A stretch of DNA of 64,000 bases from Brevundimonas sp. G8 (GCF_902506205.1 NZ_LR732816.1:3050993-3114992), one strand, 5' to 3'; numbered from the stretch's first letter, positions 28,068 to 38,899 are shown. The notes: a model not told the origin generated them from the sequence alone. Program-made: numbers and translations.

Positions 28068-29525
28068 ATGTCTGACACCCTGGACCTGGGCGCCCTGCAA
28101 AGCCTGCTGGAGCGCGTGCGCGGCCTGAAGATCGCCTGCGTCGGCGATCTGATGCTGGACCGCTACGTCTATGGCGAGGTCAGCCGCATCTCGCCCGAGG
28201 CGCCGATACCGGTGCTGCGCGCCGCCCGCACCGTCGCCATGCCCGGCGGCATCGGCAATGTGGCGCGCAATATCGCGGCTTTGGGCGGTGTGGCCCGTTT
28301 GGGCGCCGTCGTCGGGGACGATGCGGCGGGCGCGGAGCTCACTGCTCTCATCGCCGCCGAGCCCCGCATCGAGGATGCACTGACACGGCCAGCCCAAGCC
28401 GCCACCATCGTCAAGACGCGGTTCGTTTCGGCGGGACAGCAGTTGTTACGTCTGGACGACGAAGCTGCCCCAGTATCCATCGATAGTTCCGACGCGTTTA
28501 CAGGTGCTTCCGTCTATCTCCTCTCCGACTATGCTAAGGGCGTTGTCGGCGACGAGCTGATCGCCTCGGCTCTGACGGCGGCTCAGACGTCGGGCGCGCC
28601 GATCGTGGTCGATCCCAAGGGACGCGACTTCGCCCGCTATGGGGCGGTCGATGTGATCAAGCCCAATGGTTCGGAACTGGCTGGCGCGACCGGCCTCCAG
28701 GTCGGGACGGACGCGGAGGTCGAGACGGCGCTGGAGGCTCTGCTAGCCGCCACGACCGCCAAGGCCGTGATCGTCACGCGCGCGGGCAAGGGCATGAGCC
28801 TGGCCCGGCGAGGCCAGCCGGTAAAGCATTTCCCCGGACGCGCGCGCGAAGTGTTCGACGTCTCGGGCGCCGGCGATACCTGTCTTGCCGCCATCGGCCT
28901 GGCCCTGGGCGCGGGAGCCCCGCTGGAGACGGCGGTCGAGTTCGCCATCCTGGCTTCGGGCGTGGTGGTGGGAAAAGCCGGGACGGCCGTGGTGACGCCC
29001 GCTGAACTGATCGAAGCCGAACTGGGCCAACATGCCACCGCCGCCGTCGCCAAGGTCACGCCGCTGGACGAATTGGCGGCCGAGGTCGAGGCTTGGCGGC
29101 GTCAGGGGCTGAAGGTCGGTTTCACCAACGGCTGTTTCGACATTCTCCACCGGGGCCACGTCGCCTATCTGGCCCAGGCGCGCAGCTGGTGCGACCGGCT
29201 GGTGGTGGCGCTGAACACCGACGCCTCGGTCAGGCGGCTGAAAGGCGAGGGACGGCCCGTCAACGATCTGGACAGCCGGGCGGTCGTCATCGGCGGCCTG
29301 GCCAGTGTGGATCGCGTGACCAGTTTTGACGATCCGACGCCGGTCGCCTTGATCGAACGGCTGCGGCCCGACGTGCTGATCAAGGGCTCCGACTACACGC
29401 GCGAGGGCGTGGTCGGCGGCGATCTGGTCGAGAGCTGGGGGGGCGAGGTCAGGCTGGCGGACTTCAAGGACGGCTATTCGACCACGCGGACGATCGAGAA
29501 GATGACCACAGGATCCCAGCAATGA
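28068..29525 (+). CDS. hldE: Bifunctional heptose 7-phosphate kinase / heptose 1-phosphate adenylyltransferase
   Basis: 485 residues. The N-terminal PfkB-type kinase domain (about 1-320) has MLDRYVYGEVSRISPEAPIPV and the catalytic DVSGAGDTCLAAI. The C-terminal nucleotidyltransferase (about 345-485) has FTNGCFDILHRGHVAYL, whose HxGH box binds the nucleotide. It makes ADP-heptose for LPS inner core. The hldD start codon overlaps its stop by four bases. Confidence 0.95.
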   Translation: MSDTLDLGALQSLLERVRGLKIACVGDLMLDRYVYGEVSRISPEAPIPVLRAARTVAMPGGIGNVARNIAALGGVARLGAVVGDDAAGAELTALIAAEPRIEDALTRPAQAATIVKTRFVSAGQQLLRLDDEAAPVSIDSSDAFTGASVYLLSDYAKGVVGDELIASALTAAQTSGAPIVVDPKGRDFARYGAVDVIKPNGSELAGATGLQVGTDAEVETALEALLAATTAKAVIVTRAGKGMSLARRGQPVKHFPGRAREVFDVSGAGDTCLAAIGLALGAGAPLETAVEFAILASGVVVGKAGTAVVTPAELIEAELGQHATAAVAKVTPLDELAAEVEAWRRQGLKVGFTNGCFDILHRGHVAYLAQARSWCDRLVVALNTDASVRRLKGEGRPVNDLDSRAVVIGGLASVDRVTSFDDPTPVALIERLRPDVLIKGSDYTREGVVGGDLVESWGGEVRLADFKDGYSTTRTIEKMTTGSQQ

Positions 29526-30523
29526 CGCCTCGCATGATCGTCGTCACCGGCGGTGCCGGCTTCATCGGCTCCAACATCGTGGCGCGCCTGACGGCCGAGA
29601 CGGCCTATGACGTCGTGGTCTGCGATCGGCTGGAGACCGCCGACCTGGCCAAGTGGAAGAACGTAGCCAAACACGCCATTGCCGACTTCTGGTCGCCCGA
29701 GGAGTTGTTCGAACAGTTGGAGCGTCACGCCGAACGGATCGAGGCTGTCGTGCACATGGGCGCCATCTCTTCGACGACTGAACCAGATGCGGACCTGATC
29801 CTGCGAACCAACTTCACCTTGTCGCGGGAGCTATGGGACTGGTGCACGATCCGGGACGCCAGGATGATCTACGCGTCCTCGGCCGCCACCTATGGCGACG
29901 GCGACGCTGGATTCAACGACGATGATGATGCGGAGTCTCTATCGAAGCTCCGGCCGCTAAACGCCTATGGATATTCGAAAATGCTGTTCGATCAGCATGC
30001 CGTGCGCCAGTCGGATCGCGGCCAGGCGCCGCGCCAGTGGGCCGGACTGAAATTCTTCAACGTCTATGGGCCGAACGAGGGTCACAAGGGCGGGATGAAG
30101 TCGGTCGTGGCCCAGATCTGGCCCAAGGTCGAGGCGGGCGACGCGGTCAGCCTGTTCCGGTCGTACAATCCGAGCTATCCCGACGGCGGCCAGCTGCGCG
30201 ACTTCGTCTATGTCGACGACGTGGTCGATATCATCGAGTTCCTGCTGCAATCGCCCGAGGTGTCCGGCGTCTTTAACGCCGGGTCCGGTCAGGCGAGGTC
30301 GTTCGCCGATCTGGCGCGCGCCACATTCGCTGCCGCCGGCAAGGAGCCGTCGATCGAGTACATCGACATGCCCGAGGTGATCCGCGACCGGTACCAGTAT
30401 TTCACCGAGGCGCGCATGGACCGCATCCGCGCCGCTGGATTTGAGGGGCAATCCACGCCGCTGGAAGAAGGTGTGCGTCGCTACGTCCAGGACTTCCTCT
30501 CTATGGCCGATCCGTACCGCTGA
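29522..30523 (+). CDS. hldD: ADP-glyceromanno-heptose 6-epimerase
   Basis: 333 residues, extended short-chain dehydrogenase. The NADP-binding loop VTGGAGFIGSN is at the N-terminus and the catalytic YxxxK is in NAYGYSKMLFD. It converts ADP-D-glycero- to ADP-L-glycero-manno-heptose, the step after HldE. Its stop TGA overlaps the ATG of the DUF3089 gene by one base, which places that gene in the same transcript. Confidence 0.93.
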   Translation: MTPRMIVVTGGAGFIGSNIVARLTAETAYDVVVCDRLETADLAKWKNVAKHAIADFWSPEELFEQLERHAERIEAVVHMGAISSTTEPDADLILRTNFTLSRELWDWCTIRDARMIYASSAATYGDGDAGFNDDDDAESLSKLRPLNAYGYSKMLFDQHAVRQSDRGQAPRQWAGLKFFNVYGPNEGHKGGMKSVVAQIWPKVEAGDAVSLFRSYNPSYPDGGQLRDFVYVDDVVDIIEFLLQSPEVSGVFNAGSGQARSFADLARATFAAAGKEPSIEYIDMPEVIRDRYQYFTEARMDRIRAAGFEGQSTPLEEGVRRYVQDFLSMADPYR

Positions 30524-31614
30524 TGCGCCGGCTGACCTTCAGGCAATGGGTCGGCTATGCGGGCTTCGCCGCCGTGTTCGCCCTTACGGTCGCCGTCGCG
30601 GTGTGGAGTGGTGACATCCTTCGCGCCGGGCTGGACCCTCAGGTGCCGTTCCAGACCTATCAGCCGCCGCCTGCGCCGGATTATCGGTCGGCGTCGTCCT
30701 GGGCGCTGATGGACGAAGGCGCGCCGGACCAGGCGGCCGTCTTCTTCGTCATGCCGACCACATTCGACGGCGGCGCGGAGTGGAACGGGCCGATCGACGA
30801 TGCGCGGGCGAACGCCTATCTGCGCCGCGTCGTCCTGCCGAACTACGCCTCGCCCTTCGCCAGGGAAGGCAAGGTCAGCGCGCCGCTCTATCGCCAGGCC
30901 AGCCTCTATACGCGGCTGACCCTGCGCGACGATGCGCGTGAGGCGCGGGCCTTCGCCTATGAGGATGTAAAGGCGGCCTTCGCGCTATGGCTTCGCAATC
31001 ATCCGACCGGGCCGATCGTGATCGCGGGGGTGGAGCAGGGCGGCGAACTGTCCGCGCTACTGGTGCGCGACGCGCTTCGCTCCGATCCGAAGCTAAAGGA
31101 CCGGCTGGTCGCGGCCTATCTGATCGAGACCATGGTCAGTCGCGAGATGTTCCAGCAGAGGGTTGCGCCCTGCGACGCCTCGGACGAGACGGGCTGTATC
31201 GTCGCCTGGTCCTCGGTCGAGAACGGCGACGAATCGGCGGCGCGGCGCAAGCTGCGGCGGGCGCTGGACTGGAACGACCGGGGCGAACTGGTCGGGCTGA
31301 CGACCGCGCCGATCTGCGTCAATCCGGTGACCGGAGCAACGGCTCCACCGCGTGCCGAGGCTCGCCAGCACAGCGGGGCGACCAATGCGACGGGGCTGGA
31401 GTGGGGTGCGCGTCCGGCCCTGACCGGACGACTGATTTCGACCGAATGCCGCGGCGGGCTGCTGTGGCACAGCGCGCCCGACGCCGACTTTCTGACGGCC
31501 GGTGGAAGCTGGGCGGATCGGCGCAAGATCGTGCCCTACAACCTGTTCTACGGCGACATCGAGCGTGACGTCAGCGTCCGCTTGGCGGCATGGCGGGCCA
31601 AGCGCGGCCTTTAG
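30523..31614 (+). CDS. DUF3089 (alpha/beta-hydrolase-like) membrane-anchored protein
   Basis: 363 residues. An N-terminal membrane segment (about 13-28) is followed by VPFQTYQPPPAPDY and a DUF3089 domain (FFVMPTTFDGGAEWN, LPNYASPFAREGKVSAPLYRQ). DUF3089 is an alpha/beta-hydrolase-like family of unknown substrate. At the expected nucleophile elbow, usually GHSQGG in relatives as I remember them, this protein reads AGVEQGG, so the serine is replaced by glutamate. It is coupled to hldD, which may indicate an envelope role. Confidence 0.75.
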   Translation: MRRLTFRQWVGYAGFAAVFALTVAVAVWSGDILRAGLDPQVPFQTYQPPPAPDYRSASSWALMDEGAPDQAAVFFVMPTTFDGGAEWNGPIDDARANAYLRRVVLPNYASPFAREGKVSAPLYRQASLYTRLTLRDDAREARAFAYEDVKAAFALWLRNHPTGPIVIAGVEQGGELSALLVRDALRSDPKLKDRLVAAYLIETMVSREMFQQRVAPCDASDETGCIVAWSSVENGDESAARRKLRRALDWNDRGELVGLTTAPICVNPVTGATAPPRAEARQHSGATNATGLEWGARPALTGRLISTECRGGLLWHSAPDADFLTAGGSWADRRKIVPYNLFYGDIERDVSVRLAAWRAKRGL

Positions 31615-31690
31615 CATCTATTACGTCGTCCGGTTTCTATGGCGCCGCTCGCGTCCAGCGCGTAGGTTGACCGCCTCAGGGAGGATCTGA

Positions 31691-32686
31691 ATGGACGTCA
31701 CCACCATATTCGCCGGCGTAGTGTTGCTTCTCGCCATCGTACTCTTGATCAGCGTGATCAAGATCGTGCCGCAAGGCCGTGAATTCACCGTTGAACGCTT
31801 CGGCAAATACACCAAGACGCTGAGCCCCGGCATCGGCTTCCTGACCCCGTTCGTCGAGCGGGTGGGCCGCCGCATGAATATGATGGAGCAGGTGCTGGAT
31901 GTTCCGACGCAGGAGGTCATCACCAAGGACAACGCCATGGTGAAGGTCGATGCGATCGTGTTCATTCAAGTCATGAACGCCTCAGCGGGCGCTTACCGGG
32001 TCGAGAATCTTCCTTATGCCATCACCCAGCTCTGCATGACCAACCTGCGAACGGTGGTCGGTTCGATGGAACTGGACGAGGTCCTTTTTCAACGAGACTC
32101 GATCAACACGCGATTGCTGACGGTCATCGACGCTGCGACCGAACCCTGGGGCGTCAAGGTCAACAGGATCGAGATCAAGGATCTTACTCCACCTGTCGAC
32201 ATCACGAACGCCATGGCTCGCCAGATGAAGGCTGAGCGCGAAAAGCGCGCAATCATCACGGAAGCAGAGGGCGAAAAACAGGCCGCTATCGCGCGCGCTG
32301 AAGGCGCCAAACAGGCCGCCATCCTTCAGGCCGAAGGCCGCAAGGAAGCCGCTTTCCGCGACGCAGAGGCTCGTGAACGCGAAGCTCAAGCGGAGGCAAA
32401 GGCCACCGCCATGGTGTCCGAGGCCATCGCGCGCGGCGACGTGAACGCCATCAACTACTTCATCGCCCAGAAGTATGTCGAAGCCTTCGCCGAACTGGCC
32501 CGCAGCCCGCAGCAACGCACCGTCATCGTGCCTGCCGAAATGGGCGCTCTTGTCGGCACCATCGCCGGCATCGGCGAGATGGTCGGCTTGGCCAAGGAGC
32601 AGAACTCCGGCGCCGCTCCCACGCCGCCCGTCCGTCCCGCACCGCCGCGTCGCCCTGCGGGCGCCGCTGTCCCTCCCTCGGCCTGA
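31691..32686 (+). CDS. qmcA: SPFH/stomatin-like membrane protein (QmcA type)
   Basis: 331 residues. A short N-terminal membrane segment (about 7-25) precedes the SPFH domain, starting at VPQGREFTVERFGKY and including QVLDVPTQEVITKDNA and RVENLPYAITQL. A long charged coiled coil rich in AEGEKQAAIARAEG-type repeats covers about 180-245. A proline-rich tail ends the protein. Such proteins form membrane microdomain scaffolds and pair with NfeD proteins; the next gene is an NfeD homologue 17 bases downstream. AGGGAG precedes the ATG. Confidence 0.93.
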   Translation: MDVTTIFAGVVLLLAIVLLISVIKIVPQGREFTVERFGKYTKTLSPGIGFLTPFVERVGRRMNMMEQVLDVPTQEVITKDNAMVKVDAIVFIQVMNASAGAYRVENLPYAITQLCMTNLRTVVGSMELDEVLFQRDSINTRLLTVIDAATEPWGVKVNRIEIKDLTPPVDITNAMARQMKAEREKRAIITEAEGEKQAAIARAEGAKQAAILQAEGRKEAAFRDAEAREREAQAEAKATAMVSEAIARGDVNAINYFIAQKYVEAFAELARSPQQRTVIVPAEMGALVGTIAGIGEMVGLAKEQNSGAAPTPPVRPAPPRRPAGAAVPPSA

Positions 32687-32703
32687 TCGAAGGACGCTGA
32701 CCG

Positions 32704-33162
32704 ATGCTGTCGCTCGCTGATCTCTATGCCGCCCAGCCGTTCTGGATCTGGCTGGCTATCGGGGTTCTGCTGCTGGCGGTCGAGGCGATGTTCTCGACCG
32801 AATGGCTGCTGTGGCCCGCCGTTTCGGCCGGTGTCGTCGCGGTCATGACGGCGGCAGGGGTGCGACTGGGTCTGCCGGGCGAGGTCGCCGTCTTTGCTGT
32901 TTTGACGGTCATCGCCACGCTTTTGTCTCGGCGGTTGATTGCCAAGGCTAATCCCGACGGTCCTGACATCAACGACCGCGACAGCCGTCTGATCGGCCAG
33001 CGGGCTCGTGTTGTGGAGGCCTTCGTCTCCGGGCGCGGCCGTGTCTTCATCTCGGGCGCAGAATGGCCGGCCGAGGTCGAGGGCGAAGCGCCGGTGGAGG
33101 GGCAGGACGTCGTGGTAACGCGCATCACCGGGTCTTTGTTGACGGTTCAGTCCCCCGTCTGA
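32704..33162 (+). CDS. NfeD-like membrane protein
   Basis: 152 residues. Three hydrophobic segments (about 12-30, 35-52 and 58-78) are followed by a soluble OB-fold domain of about 60 residues (LIGQRARVVEAF to VTRITGSLLTVQ), the standard short NfeD1b layout. It partners the stomatin-like protein encoded directly upstream, probably in membrane quality control. Confidence 0.9.
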   Translation: MLSLADLYAAQPFWIWLAIGVLLLAVEAMFSTEWLLWPAVSAGVVAVMTAAGVRLGLPGEVAVFAVLTVIATLLSRRLIAKANPDGPDINDRDSRLIGQRARVVEAFVSGRGRVFISGAEWPAEVEGEAPVEGQDVVVTRITGSLLTVQSPV

Positions 33163-33193
33163 AACGAGGCGGCCCGAGAGGCGTTCGTCAGAA

Positions 33194-34591
33194 ATGACAG
33201 CCAGCCAGAACGCCGCCTCGGACGGCCTGCCCAAGCCTCGGCGGTATTGGGCCATCGTGTCCATCGGCCTGGGGATCACTCTGGCGGTCTTGGACGGGGC
33301 CATCGCCAACGTCGCCCTGCCGTCAATCGCACAGGATCTGCAGGCGTCGTCGGCGGCCTCGATCTGGATCGTCAACGCCTATCAGATCGCCATCGTCGTC
33401 GCCCTGTTGCCGCTCGCGTCGCTGGGCGAGATCGTCGGCTATCGACGGGTGTCGCAGGCGGGGCTGGCCGTCTTCACCCTGGCGTCCATCGCCTGCGTCT
33501 TCGCCAACTCCATCGAGGCGTTGAGCCTGGCCCGTGTGATCCAGGGGTTTGGCGCGGCGGGCATCATGAGCGTCAACGGCGCCCTGGTGCGGTTCACCTA
33601 TCCGCAGAGCCTGCTGGGTCGTGCGGTGGGCATCAACGCTGTGATCGTATCCCTATCGGCCGCGGCCGGCCCGACCATCGCCAGCGCCATCTTGGCCGTG
33701 GGGCACTGGCGCTGGCTGTTTGCGCTGAACATACCCATCGGGCTGTTGGCCGTGTCGCTGGCCGGGTTCACCTTGCCGCACAATCCGCTGCACAAGCGCA
33801 AGCTGAACTGGACCGGAGCGGCGCTGAATGCGGCGGCGTTCGGCTTGGTCATCACGGGCTTACAGGCGCTGGCGCATGGCGAGGCGGCCGTGTTGGGGTT
33901 CGGTTTGACGGGGGCAGGGCTGGCGGCTGGTGTGCTCCTGATTCGTCACGAGCGGTCGCGCGCCTCGCCTCTGATCCCGCTGGATCTGTTGGCGCGGCCG
34001 ATGTTCAGCCTATCGGTGGCGACCTCCATCATTTCCTTCACGGCGCAGATGATGGCCTTCGTGGCCTTGCCCTTCTTCCTTCAGGGGTCGTTGCGGCTCA
34101 CGGCGGTCGAGACGGGCCTGTTGATGACGCCTTGGCCGCTGGCGACGATGATCGCTGCGCCCTTGGCTGGCTATCTGTCGGATCGATATTCGGCGGGCGT
34201 GCTGGGCGCGATCGGCTTGAGCGTCTTCGCCTGCGGCCTGATGGCGTTGAGCTTCCTTAACGCCGATTCGACGCACTTCGACGTCGTGTGGCGAATGGCG
34301 GTCTGCGGTGCAGGCTTCGGCTTTTTCCAGTCGCCCAACAACCGCGCCCTTCTGTCGGAAGCGCCGAGGGAGCGCGCGGGCGCTGCGGGCGGCACGCTGG
34401 GCATGGCGCGTGTCTTGGGCCAGTCGCTGGGCGCGGTCGTGGTCGCCTTCCTGCTGTCGGCGGCGCCCATCGGCGGGGTCGGGCACGGGTTTCAGATCGC
34501 GGCCGTCACGGCCCTGTTCGGCGCGGTCATGAGCGGATCGCGCGTGCGGCGTCGTCCGTCCGAGCCAGAAAAGGAAGTCGAGGCGGTCTAG
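33194..34591 (+). CDS. MFS transporter, DHA2 (14-helix) drug-efflux type
   Basis: 465 residues, about 13-14 membrane segments. The N-terminus has the DHA2 signature [18 protein letters not shown], followed by [17 protein letters not shown]; motif C-like [17 protein letters not shown] comes next. The family exports toxic compounds with protons; substrates are unknown. The 3' end converges with rnhA, with a four-base overlap of the stop codons. Confidence 0.88.
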   Translation: MTASQNAASDGLPKPRRYWAIVSIGLGITLAVLDGAIANVALPSIAQDLQASSAASIWIVNAYQIAIVVALLPLASLGEIVGYRRVSQAGLAVFTLASIACVFANSIEALSLARVIQGFGAAGIMSVNGALVRFTYPQSLLGRAVGINAVIVSLSAAAGPTIASAILAVGHWRWLFALNIPIGLLAVSLAGFTLPHNPLHKRKLNWTGAALNAAAFGLVITGLQALAHGEAAVLGFGLTGAGLAAGVLLIRHERSRASPLIPLDLLARPMFSLSVATSIISFTAQMMAFVALPFFLQGSLRLTAVETGLLMTPWPLATMIAAPLAGYLSDRYSAGVLGAIGLSVFACGLMALSFLNADSTHFDVVWRMAVCGAGFGFFQSPNNRALLSEAPRERAGAAGGTLGMARVLGQSLGAVVVAFLLSAAPIGGVGHGFQIAAVTALFGAVMSGSRVRRRPSEPEKEVEAV

Positions 34592-35040
34592 CGCCGCTTC
34601 AGGTCGGCGACGCCGCGATTCGCCAGCTGGTCCGCGCGCTCGTTCAGCTCATGGCCCGCGTGGCCCTTCACCCAGCGCCATTTGACGTCGTGACGCAGGC
34701 GGGCGGTATCCAGGCGCTGCCACAGTTCGGCGTTCTTGACCGGCTTCTTGTCCGCAGTCAGCCAGCCCCGCGCCTTCCAGCCGCGCATCCATTCGGTGAT
34801 TCCCTGCATAACGTATTTGCTGTCGGTATGCAGTTCGACCTTGCAGGGCCGCTTCAGCGCTTCCAGCGCCATGATGGCGGCCATCAGCTCCATGCGGTTG
34901 TTGGTTGTGTTGGCTTCGCCGCCCCACAATTCCTTTTCGTGACCGCCGCCCGTCTGGAGCAGGACGCCCCAGCCGCCGGGGCCGGGATTGCCCTTGCAGG
35001 CACCGTCGGTGTGGATGATGACGTGATCGGAGAGACTCAT
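34588..35040 (-). CDS. rnhA: Ribonuclease HI
   Basis: 150 residues. It degrades the RNA strand of RNA-DNA hybrids. Catalytic carboxylates are visible in [11 protein letters not shown] (Asp12), [10 protein letters not shown] (Glu51), HTDSKYV (Asp73) and the late [21 protein letters not shown] carries the metal-site histidine. Length and motifs are normal. The gene diverges from tatA. Confidence 0.95.
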   Translation of the reverse strand: MSLSDHVIIHTDGACKGNPGPGGWGVLLQTGGGHEKELWGGEANTTNNRMELMAAIMALEALKRPCKVELHTDSKYVMQGITEWMRGWKARGWLTADKKPVKNAELWQRLDTARLRHDVKWRWVKGHAGHELNERADQLANRGVADLKRR

Positions 35041-35150
35041 GGTCGCGCAGACCTACAGCGTCCCTTGGCGTGGGGCCATCACTGCGCCTATATGCGGATC
35101 GAAGAATAGTGGATGGGATCGGATGACCGGTCCCCGCGAGGAGATTAGCC

Positions 35151-35369
35151 ATGGGCTCCATGAGCATCTGGCATTGGGCCATCGTAATTGTCGTCATCGC
35201 GCTGCTGTTTGGCGGCCGGGGCAAACTGTCGGGCATCATGGGCGACGCGGCCAAGGGCATTCGCGCGTTCAAGGATGGCCTGAAAGACGAAGACAAGAAG
35301 GACGGCCCGCACGACGGCGTCAGCTCGCTGCCGCGCACCGAGGCGGAAAAGGAAGAGCTGAAGCGCTAG
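35151..35369 (+). CDS. tatA: Sec-independent translocase subunit TatA
   Basis: 72 residues. One N-terminal membrane helix ([20 protein letters not shown]) is followed by an amphipathic helix ([19 protein letters not shown]) and a charged tail. It polymerises into the pore for folded twin-arginine substrates. AGGAG eight to nine bases upstream supports the ATG at 35151; a second ATG at 35160 is less well placed. Confidence 0.95.
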   Translation: MGSMSIWHWAIVIVVIALLFGGRGKLSGIMGDAAKGIRAFKDGLKDEDKKDGPHDGVSSLPRTEAEKEELKR

Positions 35370-35392
35370 TCGTCGTCTGTAAGGGCTGACGC

Positions 35393-35962
35393 ATGGGCGG
35401 GCTCGGCCCCGGTATCGGGGGCTTCGAATTAGTGGTGATCGGTCTGGTGGCCCTGCTTGTGGTGGGGCCAAAGGATTTGCCTGTTCTGATGCGTCGCGTC
35501 GGCCAGATGGTCGCCAAGGCGCGCGCCATGGCCACCGAGTTCCGATCGAGCTTCGACGAGATGGCGCGTCAGTCCGAGCTGGACGACCTGCGCAAGGAGG
35601 TCGAGGCGCTGCGGACGGGGCAGGGGGCCATGTATCCCCTAGGGGCCGAGGCGGACGCCGCCTTCAAGGACATCAATGCCGGGCTGAAGGCGCCGACGCC
35701 CACGGCCGCACTGCCTGCGCCCGAGCCGGAAGCGCCGGTCATGACGCCCGCCGCCGACGAATGGCCGGATACGCCGGCTGAGCTCGTCGCGGAAACGAAA
35801 CCCAAACGGGCGGCCGCGAAGGCGAAGCCGGCGACGACCGCCAAAGCCTCGACGACCAAGCCGCGCGCATCGGCCAAGCCCAAGGCGGCGGCCCCGGCCG
35901 CCAAGACAAAGCCTTCGACCGCCAAGCCCAAGACCCCGCGCAAGAAGGCCGCTGACCTGTGA
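35393..35962 (+). CDS. tatB: Sec-independent translocase subunit TatB
   Basis: 189 residues. The N-terminus GIGGFELVVIGLVALLVVGP is the TatB helix, followed by KDLPVLMRRVGQMVAKARAM and an amphipathic helix. After about residue 75 it becomes an Ala/Lys/Pro/Thr-rich low-complexity tail, commonly long in this order of bacteria. TatB receives signal peptides with TatC. The stop overlaps the GTG start of tatC. Confidence 0.94.
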   Translation: MGGLGPGIGGFELVVIGLVALLVVGPKDLPVLMRRVGQMVAKARAMATEFRSSFDEMARQSELDDLRKEVEALRTGQGAMYPLGAEADAAFKDINAGLKAPTPTAALPAPEPEAPVMTPAADEWPDTPAELVAETKPKRAAAKAKPATTAKASTTKPRASAKPKAAAPAAKTKPSTAKPKTPRKKAADL

Positions 35963-36849
35963 CGTCTCCCGATCGTGACGAGGCCGAGATCGAGGCGTCG
36001 CGCGCGCCCTTGATGGATCACCTGATCGAGCTGCGCGGGCGGCTGCTGATTTGCGTCGTGGCCTTCTTCCTGGCGTTCATTTTCTGCTTCGCCTTCGCGA
36101 ATCAGATCCAGATCGCCCTGATCAAACCCTATCAAGCGGCGGTCGCGGTCCATGCTGCGGCCATGGCGAGCGGCGGTCACGCCAATCCCCTCGAGCTGAT
36201 CGCCGTGATGACAGGGCTGAAGCCCTATCCGCCCGGCAGCGCGGCCGTCGTGCAGCTGATTGCGACGGCGCCGCTGGAGCAGCTGTTCACCAAGATGAAG
36301 ATCGCGGCCTTCGGCGCCGCCGTCCTGACCTTCCCGGTCATGGCCTGGCAGATGTACCGCTTCGTCGCACCGGGCCTGTATCGCAACGAGCGCGGCGCCT
36401 TCCTGCCGTTCCTGATCGCCGCGCCGGTCATGTTCTGCCTGGGCGGGGCGCTGGTCTATTATGTCATGCTGCCGTTCGTGATGCTTTTCTCGTTGAGTCA
36501 GCAGGTGGCCAGCGACGGAATTTCCGTGGCCCAGACCACCAAGATCTCCGACTATCTCAGCCTGGTGACCTCGCTGCTGCTGGCCTTTGGCCTGTGCTTC
36601 CAACTGCCGGTCGTCACGACCTTGCTGGGCCTGGCTGGGCTGATCAATTCCAAGGTCATGGCCTCGGGCCGTCGCTACGCCATCGTCGCAGTGGTGGTGG
36701 TCGCCGCCGTGGTCACGCCGCCGGATCCGATCAGCCAGCTGATGCTCGCCGTGCCTCTGGTCATCCTCTACGAGGTGTCGATCTGGTGCGTGCGTCTGAT
36801 CGAACTGCGCCGCAAGAAGGCCGACGATCTGGAAGCCGAAGTCGCCTGA
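35959..36849 (+). CDS. tatC: Sec-independent translocase subunit TatC
   Basis: 296 residues, six membrane segments. The start is GTG at 35959 overlapping the tatB stop (GTGA). The cytoplasmic N-terminal motif APLMDHLIELRGRLL, the loop FVAPGLYRNER and the late PPDPISQLMLAVPL are all typical. TatC is the receptor core recognising twin-arginine signal peptides. A bidirectional hairpin terminator lies about 60 bases downstream, between tatC and the convergent glnA. Confidence 0.96.
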   Translation: MTSPDRDEAEIEASRAPLMDHLIELRGRLLICVVAFFLAFIFCFAFANQIQIALIKPYQAAVAVHAAAMASGGHANPLELIAVMTGLKPYPPGSAAVVQLIATAPLEQLFTKMKIAAFGAAVLTFPVMAWQMYRFVAPGLYRNERGAFLPFLIAAPVMFCLGGALVYYVMLPFVMLFSLSQQVASDGISVAQTTKISDYLSLVTSLLLAFGLCFQLPVVTTLLGLAGLINSKVMASGRRYAIVAVVVVAAVVTPPDPISQLMLAVPLVILYEVSIWCVRLIELRRKKADDLEAEVA

Positions 36850-36907
36850 ACCGCCCAATACGACGGCTTGTAGTCAAAACTCAGATTCCATGGATGCGGA
36901 CATGAAA

Positions 36908-36937
36908 AGGGCCGGGGATTGCTCCCCGGCCCTCTTT
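36908..36937. terminator. Bidirectional rho-independent terminator between tatC and glnA
   Basis: A perfect 11-bp stem (AGGGCCGGGGA at 36908-36918 with TCCCCGGCCCT at 36923-36933) encloses a TTGC loop. On the plus strand CTTTC follows; on the minus strand TTTTC follows. It sits between convergent genes, so it can stop both. Confidence 0.85.
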
Positions 36938-36956
36938 CGTTGCTGCGATCTGTCGA

Positions 36957-38363
36957 TCAGCAGCTGTAATACATGTCAAATTCGACCGGGTGCGGGTGCA
37001 GTTGCAGACGCATCACCTCTTCCATCTTCAGCTCGATATAGCTGTCGATGAAGTCGTCATCCATGACGCCGCCCTTCTTGAGGAAGGCGCGGTCCTTGTC
37101 GAGGTTTTCCAGCGCTTCCTTTAGCGAGCCGGAGACCTCGGGGATCGAGCCGCGCTCTTCGGGCGGCAGGTCGTAGAGGTTCTTGTCGGCGGGTGCGCCC
37201 GGATCGATGCGGTTCTCGATCCCGTCCAGACCAGCCATCAGCAGGGCCACGAAGGTCAGGTAAGGGTTGCCCATCGGGTCGGGGAAGCGGGCTTCCAGAC
37301 GCTTGGCTTTGGGCGAGGAGACGTGCGGGATGCGAATCGAGGCCGAGCGGTTGCGGGCCGAATAGGCCAGCTTGACCGGGGCTTCATAGCCTGGGACCAG
37401 ACGCTTGTAGCTGTTGGTGGTCGAGTTGGCGAAGGCGTTGATGGCCTTGGCGTGCTTGATGATGCCGCCGATGTACCACAGGCATTCCTGCGACAGGCCG
37501 GCGTACTGGTCGCCGGCGAACTGGGGCTTGCCGTCCTTCCAGATCGACATGTGGACGTGCATGCCCGAGCCGTTGTCCGCGAACATGGGCTTGGCCATGA
37601 AGGTCGCCGACTTGCCATAGGCGGCGGCGACGTTGTGGATCACGTACTTATAGAGCTGCAGGCGGTCAGCCATGGTCAGCAGGTCCGAGAACTTGAGACC
37701 CAGTTCGTGTTGGGCCGGCGCCACCTCGTGGTGGTGCTTCTCGGGCTGAAGGCCCAGGTCGCGCATGACGCCCAGCATTTCGCCGCGCAGGTCCTGGCCG
37801 CTGTCGACCGGGTTGACCGGGAAATAGCCGCCTTTGGCGCCGGGGCGGTGGCCCATATTGCCTTCGGTGTATTCGGCGTTCGTGTTGGCCGGCAGTTCAG
37901 TCGAATCATACGAGTAGGACGTGTTGTGCGGCTGGGTCGACCAGCGCACGTCGTCGAAGATGAAGAACTCGGCTTCCGGGCCGAAATAGACCACGTCGCC
38001 CACGCCCGACGATTGCACGTAGGACAGCGCCTTCTTGGCCATCGAGCGGCTGTCGCGGTTGTACGGCTCGTTGGTGTCGGGGTTCAGCACGTCGCAGAAC
38101 AGAAACATCGTCTTCTGCTGGTAGAACGGGTCGATATAGGCCGTGGTCAGGTCCGGCTTCAGCAGCATGTCGGACTCGTTGATGGCCTTCCAGCCGGCGA
38201 TGGACGAGCCATCGAACATCGTGCCTTCGTTCAGGAAGTCCTCGTCGACTAGGTCGACGTCGAAGGTGACGTGCTGCAGGCGGCCGCGCGTGTCGGTGAA
38301 GCGGACATCCACATACTGGACCTCCTCATCCTTGATCTCTTTGAGGATCTTGCTGGCGGTCAT
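36957..38363 (-). CDS. glnA: Glutamine synthetase type I
   Basis: 468 residues, the usual dodecameric GSI length. It makes glutamine from glutamate, ammonia and ATP. Active-site segments: [40 protein letters not shown] and the ATP-contacting [11 protein letters not shown]. The regulatory adenylylation tyrosine is present at the canonical position 397 ([10 protein letters not shown]), implying control by GlnE and PII. glnB lies 83 bases upstream on the same strand, the standard glnBA operon. Confidence 0.97.
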   Translation of the reverse strand: MTASKILKEIKDEEVQYVDVRFTDTRGRLQHVTFDVDLVDEDFLNEGTMFDGSSIAGWKAINESDMLLKPDLTTAYIDPFYQQKTMFLFCDVLNPDTNEPYNRDSRSMAKKALSYVQSSGVGDVVYFGPEAEFFIFDDVRWSTQPHNTSYSYDSTELPANTNAEYTEGNMGHRPGAKGGYFPVNPVDSGQDLRGEMLGVMRDLGLQPEKHHHEVAPAQHELGLKFSDLLTMADRLQLYKYVIHNVAAAYGKSATFMAKPMFADNGSGMHVHMSIWKDGKPQFAGDQYAGLSQECLWYIGGIIKHAKAINAFANSTTNSYKRLVPGYEAPVKLAYSARNRSASIRIPHVSSPKAKRLEARFPDPMGNPYLTFVALLMAGLDGIENRIDPGAPADKNLYDLPPEERGSIPEVSGSLKEALENLDKDRAFLKKGGVMDDDFIDSYIELKMEEVMRLQLHPHPVEFDMYYSC

Positions 38364-38446
38364 TCTCGGAAGTCCTGTTTCTTGGCGTTTGGGGAGGAAA
38401 CCGGTCAGCGACCCGAGGGGCCGAGGGCCGGGGAGGGGGGGCGAAC

Positions 38447-38851
<405 letters not shown>

Positions 38852-38899
38852 TCAAAGCAAGCGATTTTCGCAGAAAAGCCACGGATAATCGGAACGCGG

